Assembly (NCBI GenBank): GCA_964415435.1
Contig: CAYPZT010000006.1
Span: 1 to 45,997, forward strand
Direction of reading: 5' to 3'
DNA from: CAYPZT01 sp964415435
Lineage (GTDB): Bacteria; Patescibacteriota; Microgenomatia; UBA1406; GWC2-37-13
DNA length: 45,997 bases
The translations under genes were made by a program, and so were the position numbers. Below the pieces are notes generated by a model, which saw only the letters and a list, made by a program, of their open reading frames with translations, was not told the origin of the DNA and ran no database searches. Positions 15,447 through 24,686 of the stretch are shown here, piece after piece; positions within the stretch are counted from its first letter, which is position 1, and the number at the start of each line of letters is the position of its first letter.

Positions 15447-15581
15447 ATGAAACGTACCTATCAACCAAAGAAGGATAAGCGAAATAAAAAGCATGGATTT
15501 TTAACCCGCATGAAAAGTCATGGAGGCCGCAAAGTCCTCAAGAGAAGAAGAAACACAGGCAGAAAAAAATTAGCTGTCTAA
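15447..15581 (+). CDS. rpmH: 50S ribosomal protein L34
   Basis: ATG 15447 to TAA 15579-15581 encodes 44 residues beginning MKRTYQPKKDKRNKKHGFL with RMKSHGGRKVLKRRR following, the unmistakable L34 pattern (KRTYQPs..KR.r.HGFl.RM.t..Gr.vl..RR.KGR). It is the first gene of rpmH-yidC-jag. A TATAAT at 15418-15423, inside the end of valS, gives a leader of about 17 nt. The rnpA gene that normally follows rpmH is missing: only 9 nt separate rpmH from yidC. Confidence 0.96.
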   Translation: MKRTYQPKKDKRNKKHGFLTRMKSHGGRKVLKRRRNTGRKKLAV

Positions 15582-15590
15582 CCTCAACGA

Positions 15591-16382
15591 ATGCTCGACC
15601 ACAACATATTTAATACGATTTTTGTTTTTCCCATTCTTAATGTGCTCCTGCTTTTTTACAAAGGATTAACATTAATTCATCTGCCGGGGGCATTCGGTTT
15701 TGCGATCATTTCGCTTACCGTCTTTATACGTCTCCTGCTCCATCCGCTATTTCAGAAACAGATCGAAACGACAAAAAAGATGCAGGACCTGAAACCACAT
15801 CTGGATAAGCTCTCTTCAAAACACAAGAAGGATCCCAAGAAGCTCCAGTCTGAGCAGATGCGCTTATACCAGGAGGCAGGTATCAATCCCGCAACGGGGT
15901 GCCTTTTTATGATTATCCAGATTCCCATTTTTCTTGCGCTTTATAATACGCTTTCTTTGTTTCTTAAGGATGCCCACACGTCGCAGATCATTTCCCAGAT
16001 TAATAGTGCACTCTATCATCCCTTTCTCACAATTCAGTCATTGAATCCAAATTTCTTTATGTTTGATCTTGCCCTGAGTCCTCAGAAGGCGGGAGTTTGG
16101 CATTACTATCTTATCCCTGTGATAACGGCCTTTTTGCAGTTTCTGCAGGTAAAAGCCACAACGCCAGCAATGACACCGTCTTTGGCTGAAACAAAAAAAG
16201 ATGGTAAAAAGGAAGAACCCTCAGCGGGAGCCGATTTCCAAAAGGCCATGAATACCCAGATGAAGTTCATATTTCCTTTGATGATCGGCTGGTTTTCTTA
16301 CACCCTTCCTGCAGGATTATCGCTTTATTGGAATATTTTTTCGCTCTTTAGTATAATCCAGTATAAGAAATTAAAAAGTTAA
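15591..16382 (+). CDS. yidC: Membrane protein insertase YidC/Oxa1
   Basis: A 263-aa YidC of the short Gram-positive/CPR type without the large periplasmic domain. Five hydrophobic segments are seen (about 10-30, 34-50, 103-122, 168-187 and 230-255); the first part carries the conserved groove Arg in TVFIRLLLHPLF. A cytoplasmic helical hairpin (KMQDLKPHLDKLSSKHKKD..) follows and C-terminal LPAGLSLYWNIFS matches the family. It inserts membrane proteins with or without SecYEG. A charged loop (KKDGKKEE, about 200-210) lies between the last helices. No lipoprotein signal is seen. It is followed by jag in the usual order. Confidence 0.93.
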   Translation: MLDHNIFNTIFVFPILNVLLLFYKGLTLIHLPGAFGFAIISLTVFIRLLLHPLFQKQIETTKKMQDLKPHLDKLSSKHKKDPKKLQSEQMRLYQEAGINPATGCLFMIIQIPIFLALYNTLSLFLKDAHTSQIISQINSALYHPFLTIQSLNPNFFMFDLALSPQKAGVWHYYLIPVITAFLQFLQVKATTPAMTPSLAETKKDGKKEEPSAGADFQKAMNTQMKFIFPLMIGWFSYTLPAGLSLYWNIFSLFSIIQYKKLKS

Positions 16383-16394
16383 TTTATTTTTCCT

Positions 16395-16862
16395 ATGGAA
16401 AAAATTGAGGCAATAAAAACAGAGACAGATGAGCTTCTGAAAAAAATGATCGACGGTTATGAAGTCGAAGTGACCGAGCTTGAGGGCATGTATGAAGTCA
16501 TGATAAAGACCGAAGAGCATGCTCCAACGGTAATAGGACGTCATGGTGAGACGATCCGGGCTCTCCAGAAGATCCTTGAGGTCATCTTCTACAAAAAATT
16601 CGGGGAACCCATCGAGATGCTCGTTAATGTAAATGACTATCGCGAAAAACAGAAAGAACGGCTTGAAGGAATAGCGGAAAATATAGCACAACGGGTAATG
16701 GAAGAGAAAAAAGAGTTGCCGCTCCGTTCGTTTTCGGCATTTGAGAGGAAACTGGTTCACGAGTATATCGCAAAAAATCATCCGGATCTTACCACCCGAT
16801 CGGAGGGTGAAGGCAAAGACAGGCAACTTCTTATTGGTCCGAAGCAGGAATCGACAGAATAA
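16395..16862 (+). CDS. jag: Jag/KhpB-type RNA-binding protein (KH + R3H)
   Basis: A 155-aa protein with a KH domain (about 40-90; IGRHGETIRALQKIL is the GxxG loop, here GRHG) and an R3H domain (about 95-150; LRSFSAFERKLVHEYIA..HP.L.T.SEGEG.DR). This is the pair found in Jag/KhpB/EloR, which binds RNA and affects cell elongation. The N-terminal Jag-N domain is reduced to about 30 residues. It lies 12 nt after yidC, the canonical location. Confidence 0.92.
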   Translation: MEKIEAIKTETDELLKKMIDGYEVEVTELEGMYEVMIKTEEHAPTVIGRHGETIRALQKILEVIFYKKFGEPIEMLVNVNDYREKQKERLEGIAENIAQRVMEEKKELPLRSFSAFERKLVHEYIAKNHPDLTTRSEGEGKDRQLLIGPKQESTE

Positions 16863-16916
16863 ATAGATAAAATTACTTCTTGAGTCAGGCTGTGAAGTAG
16901 CGTATGCTATTATTCT

Positions 16917-17156
16917 ATGCCGCCGGTAAACGACAGACTGTCCATAAGACGATTACTCGTCTGGCTTCCTGCAGTTCTTCTCATTCCTGTTGTAATAATT
17001 TTTGACTCTCTCATGTATGTATTTACCCGTCCAACTTGTCTCACCTGCGGTAATCTGGTAGAGTTTTTGAAGACTGCGTCTTTGACGGTATTTATCCTTG
17101 GCAATATAGGTTATCAGTTCGGGAAGAAAAAAGATCATGACAAACGGTACTCCTGA
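16917..17156 (+). CDS. Small two-helix membrane protein
   Basis: A 79-aa protein with two predicted transmembrane helices (about 13-32 and 46-66). Between them is a CLTCG motif that could form a disulfide or metal site. A TGCTATTAT extended -10 element (16905-16913) ends just 3 nt before the ATG, so the transcript may be leaderless or a later start may be used. The end overlaps the start of the 1206-aa gene by 20 nt (17137-17156), suggesting coupled translation and common function. No known family is recognised. Confidence 0.55.
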   Translation: MPPVNDRLSIRRLLVWLPAVLLIPVVIIFDSLMYVFTRPTCLTCGNLVEFLKTASLTVFILGNIGYQFGKKKDHDKRYS

Positions 17157-20100
17157 ACAGGAACATGTCAATACAGAAGCGGAAGACAGGATTATTAAAG
17201 ATGAAGTGGGAAAAGAGATAGAAGAAGCAAAACAGACCCATACGGAAAACGTTTTAAGAGACAAACTTCTTCGAGAACTTGAGCAGGCTCGTGCAGCAGC
17301 CCGGGAAGTAGAAGATGCAAAAGGACAGGATGGAAGAATAAAAGAAGATAAAAAGTCTCAGGCGGCTGAAGTAAAGAAAACTGTTACCCGTGTTTTGAAG
17401 GCGATAAAGGAGGGTATCATTACTCCTCCTGCACAGTCCAAAGCGGTATTTGTCAATCTGTCGAATAATGCCCTTGGGGAGGGGACAGCATCATCACTTT
17501 ATAACCTGATTGATAAATACACAAATCAAAATGTTGTCTTATCTCGGTCAGGCCAGCCTAAGACTTCTTTTGAGCGGGACTTTGATGCGCTTGTAGGTTC
17601 TGATCCTTTATCGGCTGGCTATCTAAAGGATGCTGTGAAAGAAGCGGCCCGTAATGGTGAAATGGGTGGGGTAACCGTCGAGCAGATAGAGGCAAATTTG
17701 GCCAACCCCCATGACCCAAGACATAACGAACGTCGAGATCGGGAAGAGAGGGAAAAACTGCTATCGAGCCGTGACATCAGCAACGAACAGCAGAACCAGA
17801 TGATTCAGGAACTTATAAATGATGGTATGACTGCCCAGGAGGCAAGCGAATTTACGAGAGACTGGATACAGTATTACAGCAGTTTTTACAATAAAAGCGA
17901 AACAAATGTCTACAATACCTTAAAAGCAATCTACTCCCAAAAAACGTTTGCAAGATCGTTGAAAGAGCATCTCAATCATATTGACCACATCCATCACGAC
18001 TGGTCCCCCGAAAAGAAGATGGAGCACGCGGCGGAGGAGATGGAGACGGATATCGTTTTGACCGTCAGTAAGCTCTTCGAGCAGGTAGACAAGACTCCTC
18101 CTACCGAGTTTTTCCATGAGATCATTACACAGGGCTTCATGAACTCGATCCAGACCGCATATCAAAACCTGTCGAGAAGGTTGGGACAGCTTACAACAAG
18201 CGCTGAATACGGAGTTGAGGATGAATTTTTACGTAACTTTAAGTTCACGCAGAAGTACTCTGAAGAGGCGCTTGAGGCAAAACACCAGCCTATGTCTCAT
18301 GGAGAAGACAAAAGGGCCCCTCAATACCGCGTATATCCTCTCATCAGGGTTAAAAAGGAAGGCGTGACAATGAGCGACTTTCTCTCGTCTGTTGGTCTTG
18401 AGGTTCAGCATGAGTTTGAAACAAGGCAATATCTCCATAATGTACGCTCGATGTACTATCGCGGACCCGACAAAGATGGATTCTGGCCAAAGCTGGCGCA
18501 CTATGCTGAAGAAATGAAGTCCACCGATCTGGATGGGATCATGAATCTGCCGGATAACAATATATTTATGGCCGCCTACCGGCTGTATCAAAAGTTTGTT
18601 GAGGATAAATTTGCCAGTCTCGATTGGCGTCATGCGCCTAATATGTTTTCCAAAGATATGGGAAACATCTATAACAAAATTGAACAGGATGTCCTTGAGG
18701 AGCTCATGAAGCGTTTTCCGGAACTGACGGAGAGCAAGAACAACTGGCGCGCCCGGCGCGCTATGACCATGGCGGTGGGGCTTGCCCGCGGCGTCCTCCT
18801 CACCGAGGCGGAAACGGCCGCCTGGGCTGATCCTCATCTCTCAAACGTAGACGGCAGTCCTTCGTTTTTGAGCTACTACACCAATGATAATACGGCGCTT
18901 AACGGTCTTAATCCCCAGCATACGTTTCTGCGCTTTTTTGCCGAACAGGGCGGAAAAGGGCCGCTCCTTTTCCTTCCGACTTCCAACTTTGAGGTTAACC
19001 CGCTGGGCACATGGGATCATAAGAAACTTTGGGACAATCTCAATAAATTTAAAAAGACATTTCTGGAGGGAAGGGATTGGACGGTCGACGGCAGGCCAAA
19101 TGAACGGGTGCTTATGGATATCCTTCCCAATATTATGAACGTGGGCAGCATTATTACCCGGCACGGATGGCGAACCGCGCCGGCGTATGAAGGCTGGTAT
19201 AGTTATAAAACAAAAACGATAGATGGAGAAATTCGTAATACATCTGATATTCATGTTCTCAAGACATGGAAGTCTTTGGAAAACATAGGCTACGAAGTCC
19301 TTTATGACTTCGTGGCAAACGGCAGACTGCCCGACAATCTTCTCCTCGCAAAAGGATCGTACAGCGGCACAGAGCGTGATGAGCTTATCAATTATGTTTA
19401 CAGAAAGTACATAAATCCCAACGTTACTGATGCTACAGTTGGAGATGAAGTTGCTAAATTTCTCAAGAGAGTTAAGCCGGATGTAGAAAAGCAGATAGAT
19501 AACCTCATCAGACAGGGTAAAATTCCAAACCACGAGCGCGAAGACGCTATTATAAAAGAGATGTACAGGAGGATACTGTATCGCTCCCTTGTGGGCGTCC
19601 TCCAGGACAGGATTCCCACAAAGTTCATCCGTATCGAGCGCGACCGTCAGACGAAGGGGGGCAAAAGAGCGTGGGAAACCCTATCGAGAAAACTCGGCTT
19701 AACCTACGACCAGATGGATGAGGCTATGAGAGCCCTGGCGGTGGTCGAGACGAAAGTGAGGGAAAATGTTTCTGCCGCCATGAAGCACCATCTTGAGGGA
19801 CAAAATGATCTTTCAACGTTCACGGGTGAGTACAAGGTTACAGAGGAGATGATCAGAAGTATCCTGGACAAGGAAGGAGACGGCGATCATCGCGAACTTG
19901 CTCTCAAGGTATTTCGGGGGATACGAGAGAACTACTTTGAGAACGAGGCCTATATGGATGACTTTTCCTTCAAGATACGAAACAAAGATGCTGCCGGCTA
20001 TGCCACCGAAAAGGTATTTCCTTTTGCTTTGGGGACGGAGGAGGTAGATCTGTCATTTCTGGCGTACCGAGCCTCAGGAGAGCGTCTTATGGCTCGTGCG

Positions 20101-20757
20101 ATCGGCGACATTGGAGCGGCAGAAGCTGATGTGTTTAAGTCAATCAGTGAAATTCTAAATCAACTGTTACCGGCATCAATCTCCGAAAAAAGAGACTTCA
20201 TGCCGTTTGTGAACGCCATAAAAAAAGTTCAGGAAACAATACAGGGAAGAATAAACCAGGAGTGGGCGTACAAGGTTTCGTACCATCTGGCATCAATGGT
20301 CATAGCTTATTACAAGCAGGATACTAATGCCCGCAATATATTTACACGCTGGTTTAATCTGGGCGAGAAACATTCACTGGCCGCCGAGTTTGCCGGAGGG
20401 TTTAGCAACGTGTGGGAATGGGATGTTGGCACTATAGACAAATTTATTTTCGAGCTGGGGAGAGCGCGTGCGATTCCCCGTGAGCCATACGATTTAGCGA
20501 AGGGAAGTCCCGATGTAATAAACCATTATATCGACTTTAAACTGTTTGGAAAAGAAATAAAGCTCGGGAAATATACCACAAAAAGGAAGCCTGATTTCGA
20601 GTTTTCAGAAGCAAAACTGCGCCATGACTATGGAGCGGATAAAAAACATGTTGCATTTGAAATGCTCAATACAATAGTGCCTCTCGCACTTCTCTATATC
20701 CTTTGGAAGGTTTTGAGCGAGGCATTTAAAGAGTTGGAAAGCGGAGGAAAGAAGTAA
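17137..20757 (+). CDS. 1206-aa tail-anchored protein of unknown family
   Basis: A very long soluble-looking protein with a single hydrophobic helix near the C-terminus (LNTIVPLALLYILWKVL, about residues 1176-1192) followed by a short charged tail, so it is probably a tail-anchored cytoplasmic protein. The N-terminal 90 residues are highly charged and likely coiled coil (EQARAAAREVEDAK). The rest is mostly helical with many aromatic residues and no nucleotide-binding, protease or nuclease motif that I can see. It shares a 20-nt overlap with the upstream small membrane protein and converges, 3 bp apart, on the VirB6/pilin-like operon. It is likely a lineage-specific structural part of that envelope system. 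Confidence 0.75.
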   Translation: MTNGTPEQEHVNTEAEDRIIKDEVGKEIEEAKQTHTENVLRDKLLRELEQARAAAREVEDAKGQDGRIKEDKKSQAAEVKKTVTRVLKAIKEGIITPPAQSKAVFVNLSNNALGEGTASSLYNLIDKYTNQNVVLSRSGQPKTSFERDFDALVGSDPLSAGYLKDAVKEAARNGEMGGVTVEQIEANLANPHDPRHNERRDREEREKLLSSRDISNEQQNQMIQELINDGMTAQEASEFTRDWIQYYSSFYNKSETNVYNTLKAIYSQKTFARSLKEHLNHIDHIHHDWSPEKKMEHAAEEMETDIVLTVSKLFEQVDKTPPTEFFHEIITQGFMNSIQTAYQNLSRRLGQLTTSAEYGVEDEFLRNFKFTQKYSEEALEAKHQPMSHGEDKRAPQYRVYPLIRVKKEGVTMSDFLSSVGLEVQHEFETRQYLHNVRSMYYRGPDKDGFWPKLAHYAEEMKSTDLDGIMNLPDNNIFMAAYRLYQKFVEDKFASLDWRHAPNMFSKDMGNIYNKIEQDVLEELMKRFPELTESKNNWRARRAMTMAVGLARGVLLTEAETAAWADPHLSNVDGSPSFLSYYTNDNTALNGLNPQHTFLRFFAEQGGKGPLLFLPTSNFEVNPLGTWDHKKLWDNLNKFKKTFLEGRDWTVDGRPNERVLMDILPNIMNVGSIITRHGWRTAPAYEGWYSYKTKTIDGEIRNTSDIHVLKTWKSLENIGYEVLYDFVANGRLPDNLLLAKGSYSGTERDELINYVYRKYINPNVTDATVGDEVAKFLKRVKPDVEKQIDNLIRQGKIPNHEREDAIIKEMYRRILYRSLVGVLQDRIPTKFIRIERDRQTKGGKRAWETLSRKLGLTYDQMDEAMRALAVVETKVRENVSAAMKHHLEGQNDLSTFTGEYKVTEEMIRSILDKEGDGDHRELALKVFRGIRENYFENEAYMDDFSFKIRNKDAAGYATEKVFPFALGTEEVDLSFLAYRASGERLMARAIGDIGAAEADVFKSISEILNQLLPASISEKRDFMPFVNAIKKVQETIQGRINQEWAYKVSYHLASMVIAYYKQDTNARNIFTRWFNLGEKHSLAAEFAGGFSNVWEWDVGTIDKFIFELGRARAIPREPYDLAKGSPDVINHYIDFKLFGKEIKLGKYTTKRKPDFEFSEAKLRHDYGADKKHVAFEMLNTIVPLALLYILWKVLSEAFKELESGGKK

Positions 20758-20760
20758 CCG

Positions 20761-21516
20761 TCAGGATCCGCTTATAAAAGGTATTCCCAGTATATCTACT
20801 CCAATTATCCGGAGGATAAAGACGGAAAAGATTATAAGAAGCAATCCTGAAATACAGGAGGTCAAAAGCTCTCGTGCTTTCTTTGTTTTCTCTGCATTGC
20901 CCTGTGAAGTCTGTATCATGAAAGCGGCATATATGATACAAAGAAGTCCAATGCTGCCGGCTATGCCTATGCCCCAGCCAAGCACTGTTTTTTCCAGAAA
21001 ATCCTTTGGATTGACATAGATACACCCTGCCGCAGTCCACACGCCCCCCCGAGCATTACAGCTTGTGCACATACCTTTTTCATTTGCACTGTTGGGGTCG
21101 GTAGAGGACAAACCGTCGCACAGAGGTGTGAGTGAGTTTAACGCATCGGCATTTGGTTTAACGCATCGGCATCCGATATTGGACGGATCATCGGGTGTAC
21201 TGGGGACTCCTTCAAGACATGGCTGTATGGTTTCACCCGCGGCGTTGGTCAGATTGTTAATGAATGGCTGTACGACCTGATCGATGACACCTCTTACCGC
21301 CGTAATGACAATCTCACCTCCAGGCACACCAAGGCTTTGGGGGAGAGCGACCGTCGATGGCTTGAAGGTGCAGCACATATTTAGATTGTTTGACTCTTCT
21401 AGTGTGCCGCAGTTAAGACCCGGCTGCGGTACCGCAAAAAATTGAGCCCGCGCTTTGCCTGGTGCAAAAAAATAAAATGTTAGGAAGATTATTAAAAATG
21501 CTAATAGTGATTTCAT
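20761..21516 (-). CDS. Secreted Cys-rich domain fused to a T4SS-pilin-like segment
   Basis: A 251-aa protein with a signal-peptide-like start (hydrophobic residues 4-18, then PGKARAQ with a possible AxA cleavage). An extracellular part (about 25-165) has at least nine Cys residues (LNCG, MCC, QPCL, GCRC, LCDG, CTSC, AGC). The C-terminal 85 residues are pilin-like: helix, loop SQGNAEKTKKARELL, helix, as in the three small pilin-like proteins of the window. A large disulfide-rich head on a pilin-like core suggests a tip or adhesin-like subunit. Last gene of the four-gene minus operon; 2 nt after the VirB6-like gene. Confidence 0.68.
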   Translation of the reverse strand: MKSLLAFLIIFLTFYFFAPGKARAQFFAVPQPGLNCGTLEESNNLNMCCTFKPSTVALPQSLGVPGGEIVITAVRGVIDQVVQPFINNLTNAAGETIQPCLEGVPSTPDDPSNIGCRCVKPNADALNSLTPLCDGLSSTDPNSANEKGMCTSCNARGGVWTAAGCIYVNPKDFLEKTVLGWGIGIAGSIGLLCIIYAAFMIQTSQGNAEKTKKARELLTSCISGLLLIIFSVFILRIIGVDILGIPFISGS

Positions 21517-21518
21517 AA

Positions 21519-23159
21519 TTATTCTTTAAATAGTGTTTCAAGTGGTGTGCCTTTGGTTATACCTTTAGCTGCGTTTTTAAGTCCTGGCATGGCAAGTGAA
21601 AGTGATCCATATCCACCCACGAGGCCCATCGCTCCGCCAACAGTTGTTGTTGCCCCACCGAAGAATGTACCCACATTCAATCCGATCGGCAAACCTTCCT
21701 TGACGCCNNNNNNNNNNCGGGCCGCCTTTACAAGATCAGGAAGAGTAAATAAAAGTGTCATGCCGATAAGAATAGAAAAAGCGGCTGGATCTATACCCGC
21801 CGTTAAGGGAGGGCTCCACAGCTTCTCTCCAGATGCAGGAAGGGTATTTATTATGATATATCCCAGTAAAAAAATGGCTATCGTTATCGGAAACGTCAGC
21901 AGTTCTACAAACAGTGTTTTAAACCAGAAGCTAAATGAATTTTTTCCGGGAACTGCCTCAAATATTAGGATGATTGGAGCAAAAATGACAAGAAGAAGAA
22001 TCTGAATGTACGATTTAAGAAGCATAAAGAAAATCCTAAAAGTCAAAAACACCATTGTAAAAAGCAACAGGAGGCCTACTATAAGCTGAGGAAGATAAAA
22101 CGTTCCAAAACCTGACGCGGCGAAAAAAATAATTGGATACACGATGAGTGCCATAGGCAGGCTCGGCAGTTCTCCCAGGGAAAGAGTACCTATCGATATG
22201 CCGTTTAGCATATGAATGAGAGCGTTGGTGATAGGCAGTCCATTTTTAGCAATGTAAAACCCAAAAGCAGTTCCCCCTACGAGTCTGATAACACTATTTA
22301 GTCCGGTTCCCAACATGGCCAGAATGGAGTTTCCCATAAGTGTAAGATTATCGGTCAGCGACCAGAAGCTGGTGCTTTTTGCGGGAAACATGGACTGGAA
22401 TATAGTCCAGCCTCCTCCGTTAAGGTAGAAATTCTGCTGAACCGTCGCGTTATAATACGTATCGTTGTTACTCATAAGGGAGATAAGAAGAGCGATAACC
22501 ACATACATAAGATCGATCAAAAATCCTGCAATCGCGAAAGAGAACGTAATGAGTACAAGAGACACCACGATACGCGGTAACGCATTTTCCACCGATATGA
22601 CGGTCTGAGGGTTCAGTTTCATACGAAGCATGATCATAAAGCCGATCGCAACCAGAACAAGGACAAGGAGCATATAAGAGAGATCACGGAATACCTTCCA
22701 TAGATTAGAGAATGGCTTCATGGCACCAAACCCTACGCCTTGGGCGGCATATGTTTTTGGTATAAATCCAGCCTCACCCAGACTCTCTCTCGCCCAACCT
22801 ATGGCAGAGGCGGGGGGCTTGGTAAGTGGTAAAAACATATTCTCAGTCATGAGGGTTAGGAGACCTTTTCTGGAATCTTCCTTCGCTGTTTGATTATCAC
22901 AGAGTTCACCTATTGCGACACAATAGGTTTTTTTAAATATTCCGAGGGCGACCTGAGTTTCTTTAGTCTTGTCTTTCTCGACGTTGGCCATTAATGCGTA
23001 GTATTTTTCTCTGGTATTTTGCGTCTGTGATGGACTCTGCAGCTTCAGTTTGTTGCTTTGAAAAACGTGCATAAAGATCGCGACGATGAGGGTGCATACG
23101 CCTGCCAGCACAAATATTTTTTTACCAACACCAAAATAACGTTTCAGCGAAGAAAACAT
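21519..23159 (-). CDS. VirB6/TrbL-like polytopic membrane protein (contains an assembly gap)
   Basis: A 546-residue reading including an unsequenced stretch. One N-terminal helix (about 15-32), a soluble part with many Lys and Cys (about 35-140), then about eight hydrophobic helices and a Gly-rich C-terminal tail (GGATTTVGGAMGLVGG). This plan and the pilin neighbours fit the CPR VirB6/TrbL-like channel proteins of T4SS-like loci. The N-run at about 21709-21717 falls after LPDLVKAA near residue 480; the frame continues sensibly on both sides, so the true gap may be near a multiple of three, but its length is not proven. First helix and Ala-rich AQG near 142 leave open an internal processing site. 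Confidence 0.65.
   Translation of the reverse strand: MFSSLKRYFGVGKKIFVLAGVCTLIVAIFMHVFQSNKLKLQSPSQTQNTREKYYALMANVEKDKTKETQVALGIFKKTYCVAIGELCDNQTAKEDSRKGLLTLMTENMFLPLTKPPASAIGWARESLGEAGFIPKTYAAQGVGFGAMKPFSNLWKVFRDLSYMLLVLVLVAIGFMIMLRMKLNPQTVISVENALPRIVVSLVLITFSFAIAGFLIDLMYVVIALLISLMSNNDTYYNATVQQNFYLNGGGWTIFQSMFPAKSTSFWSLTDNLTLMGNSILAMLGTGLNSVIRLVGGTAFGFYIAKNGLPITNALIHMLNGISIGTLSLGELPSLPMALIVYPIIFFAASGFGTFYLPQLIVGLLLLFTMVFLTFRIFFMLLKSYIQILLLVIFAPIILIFEAVPGKNSFSFWFKTLFVELLTFPITIAIFLLGYIIINTLPASGEKLWSPPLTAGIDPAAFSILIGMTLLFTLPDLVKAAXXXXGVKEGLPIGLNVGTFFGGATTTVGGAMGLVGGYGSLSLAMPGLKNAAKGITKGTPLETLFKE
21709..21717. other. Scaffold gap (run of N)
   Basis: A short run of undetermined bases inside the VirB6-like gene. 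The real length may differ; the coding frame on both sides suits one protein. Confidence 0.95.
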
Positions 23160-23203
23160 AATTTTATTAAAGCAGAATTTGCTGTGCGTGTCAACGAAGG
23201 CGA

Positions 23204-24466
23204 TCAGGCCCCACAGAGCTCTTCGAGGTACTCAAAGTGCATAGCGTCAACATTCGCGTTGAAGATATCTTTAAATCTTCCACCCCACCGGAAACCATGC
23301 GCTTCAAACGAATGGACAACTTCAGGAGGCATATCAAAAATGCTGCTTTTGTTTGCATTTGTCTGCGGGTTAATGTCAACTGCGATACCGAAGGCGTGGG
23401 GCGAAAGTGTACAGCTTTGGCTGCAGAGATCGGAAGAGGTGCTTGCATTCACGTTACAACGGAAGTTGTAGGTTCCGACAGAGCTAAAAATATAGTCGCC
23501 CTGTGCAAATCTATAGCGCTTTCCATCGACCCGGTATTGTGCTAGATCATTGTTTACCGCTGCGAAAAAGGGCGCTACTTTATTGTGTACTGTAACCGTT
23601 GTTCCCAAAAGATCTATGCGGGTGAGATTGCTTTCAAGTGCGCTACGGGTTTCCTGATAGCAGCTATTGGGTGTATTTACGTTGTTGGCATAGACGCGTA
23701 TGAAGTTGTTGGGTGTATAGCATTGAACTGCAATGGATGGATTGTAGTAGGGTTTATTTGGAGGGGGACCATAACTAAGCGGTGAAAGAGTAGGTGAAGG
23801 AATAGTTCCTGCAGTTGGCTGCAGCTGAGGGGTAATCGCAGAATTGAGCGGATTAAGGTTGGGTAAAGAATTAAAGGGTATAAGCAAATTAAGTAAACCG
23901 TTAAGAATAGAACTGCCGCTGTTTGGATTCAAAAGGGGATATTGGGTATTTGGGCCAGGAGTCAGGTTTGTTTGCGGTGGGTTTGTGGGACTGGCTGGGT
24001 TAGTAGTTGGGCCGCCTGGTGTAACAGTCAACACACTCGTAGGAAAAGCAGTTAGTGCGGGACTCGGGATTGAAGTTGGCGTTTGACACACTACAACAGG
24101 TTCCACTAGGTGGTAACAGGCGTCATTACCGCACTGCCAGCTTCTCCCGTCAAGACACGCCCGTCTGCCGTCTTCCGAGGGATAGTTGCACATCTTGCTG
24201 AAACTTCCGCACGGCGTGAGAGGACCGTCTATTTTCTGGCAGGGACCCCCATTCGGATTGGTAGCACAAAACAGATCACACCCTGATGCCCACCATCCCT
24301 GTTCGCCACATCTATTGCATTGATTGCCAGGACATTTCCAGGAGTCCTGAGCTTTTGTCACGGTAGGGTTCGTTTGTCTTGATCCTATGGTAAGAACCAC
24401 AATGGACGCAATCAGAAGAAAAACAAGCAGGGCGAACTCGATTTTTTGGTAGAGTGTTATTTTCAT
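23204..24466 (-). CDS. Membrane-anchored Cys-rich M15 (VanY-like) peptidase
   Basis: A 420-aa protein: an N-terminal transmembrane anchor (about 10-27), a Cys-rich module (about 40-130, with CPGNQCNRCG, GCDLFC, CGNDAC), a long Pro/Thr/Asn-rich linker (about 130-245) and a C-terminal peptidase domain (about 250-420). The domain has SPHAFGIAVDIN (zinc-binding His and Asp of SxHxxGxAxD) and VDAMHFEY (second zinc His with catalytic Glu region), the M15 D-Ala-D-Ala carboxypeptidase/endopeptidase set. It likely cuts peptidoglycan to let an envelope machine pass. Its start overlaps the upstream 71-aa gene by 4 nt. Confidence 0.8.
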   Translation of the reverse strand: MKITLYQKIEFALLVFLLIASIVVLTIGSRQTNPTVTKAQDSWKCPGNQCNRCGEQGWWASGCDLFCATNPNGGPCQKIDGPLTPCGSFSKMCNYPSEDGRRACLDGRSWQCGNDACYHLVEPVVVCQTPTSIPSPALTAFPTSVLTVTPGGPTTNPASPTNPPQTNLTPGPNTQYPLLNPNSGSSILNGLLNLLIPFNSLPNLNPLNSAITPQLQPTAGTIPSPTLSPLSYGPPPNKPYYNPSIAVQCYTPNNFIRVYANNVNTPNSCYQETRSALESNLTRIDLLGTTVTVHNKVAPFFAAVNNDLAQYRVDGKRYRFAQGDYIFSSVGTYNFRCNVNASTSSDLCSQSCTLSPHAFGIAVDINPQTNANKSSIFDMPPEVVHSFEAHGFRWGGRFKDIFNANVDAMHFEYLEELCGA

Positions 24467-24678
24467 AGGCCATCTTCTCCTGCCCCTGTAGAGGGCAAGG
24501 GAACGGTTGGAACAATACCCTTAAATGGTGTCTTGAGAGTTGTAGGGATTGGCACGAGCGTAGGAGAGGGTGTTATGACGGGTTGATCACGGCGGCCACT
24601 GGCATACGAATAGAGAATATACATGACAACAAGGATCACAAGCGCGATGACGATAGGGATGAATAATTTGTGGTTCAT
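24463..24678 (-). CDS. 71-aa membrane-anchored Pro-rich protein
   Basis: A single N-terminal transmembrane helix (about 6-27), a short basic stretch (GRRD) and a Pro/Thr/Ser-rich tail of 40 residues. The layout is that of a small anchored linker protein. It is first in the minus operon (71-aa, M15 peptidase, VirB6-like, Cys-rich pilin) and overlaps the next gene by 4 nt. It is divergent from the ClpC-like gene with 44 bp between the starts. No family recognised. Confidence 0.6.
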   Translation of the reverse strand: MNHKLFIPIVIALVILVVMYILYSYASGRRDQPVITPSPTLVPIPTTLKTPFKGIVPTVPLPSTGAGEDGL

Positions 24679-24686
24679 CTAAAAGG

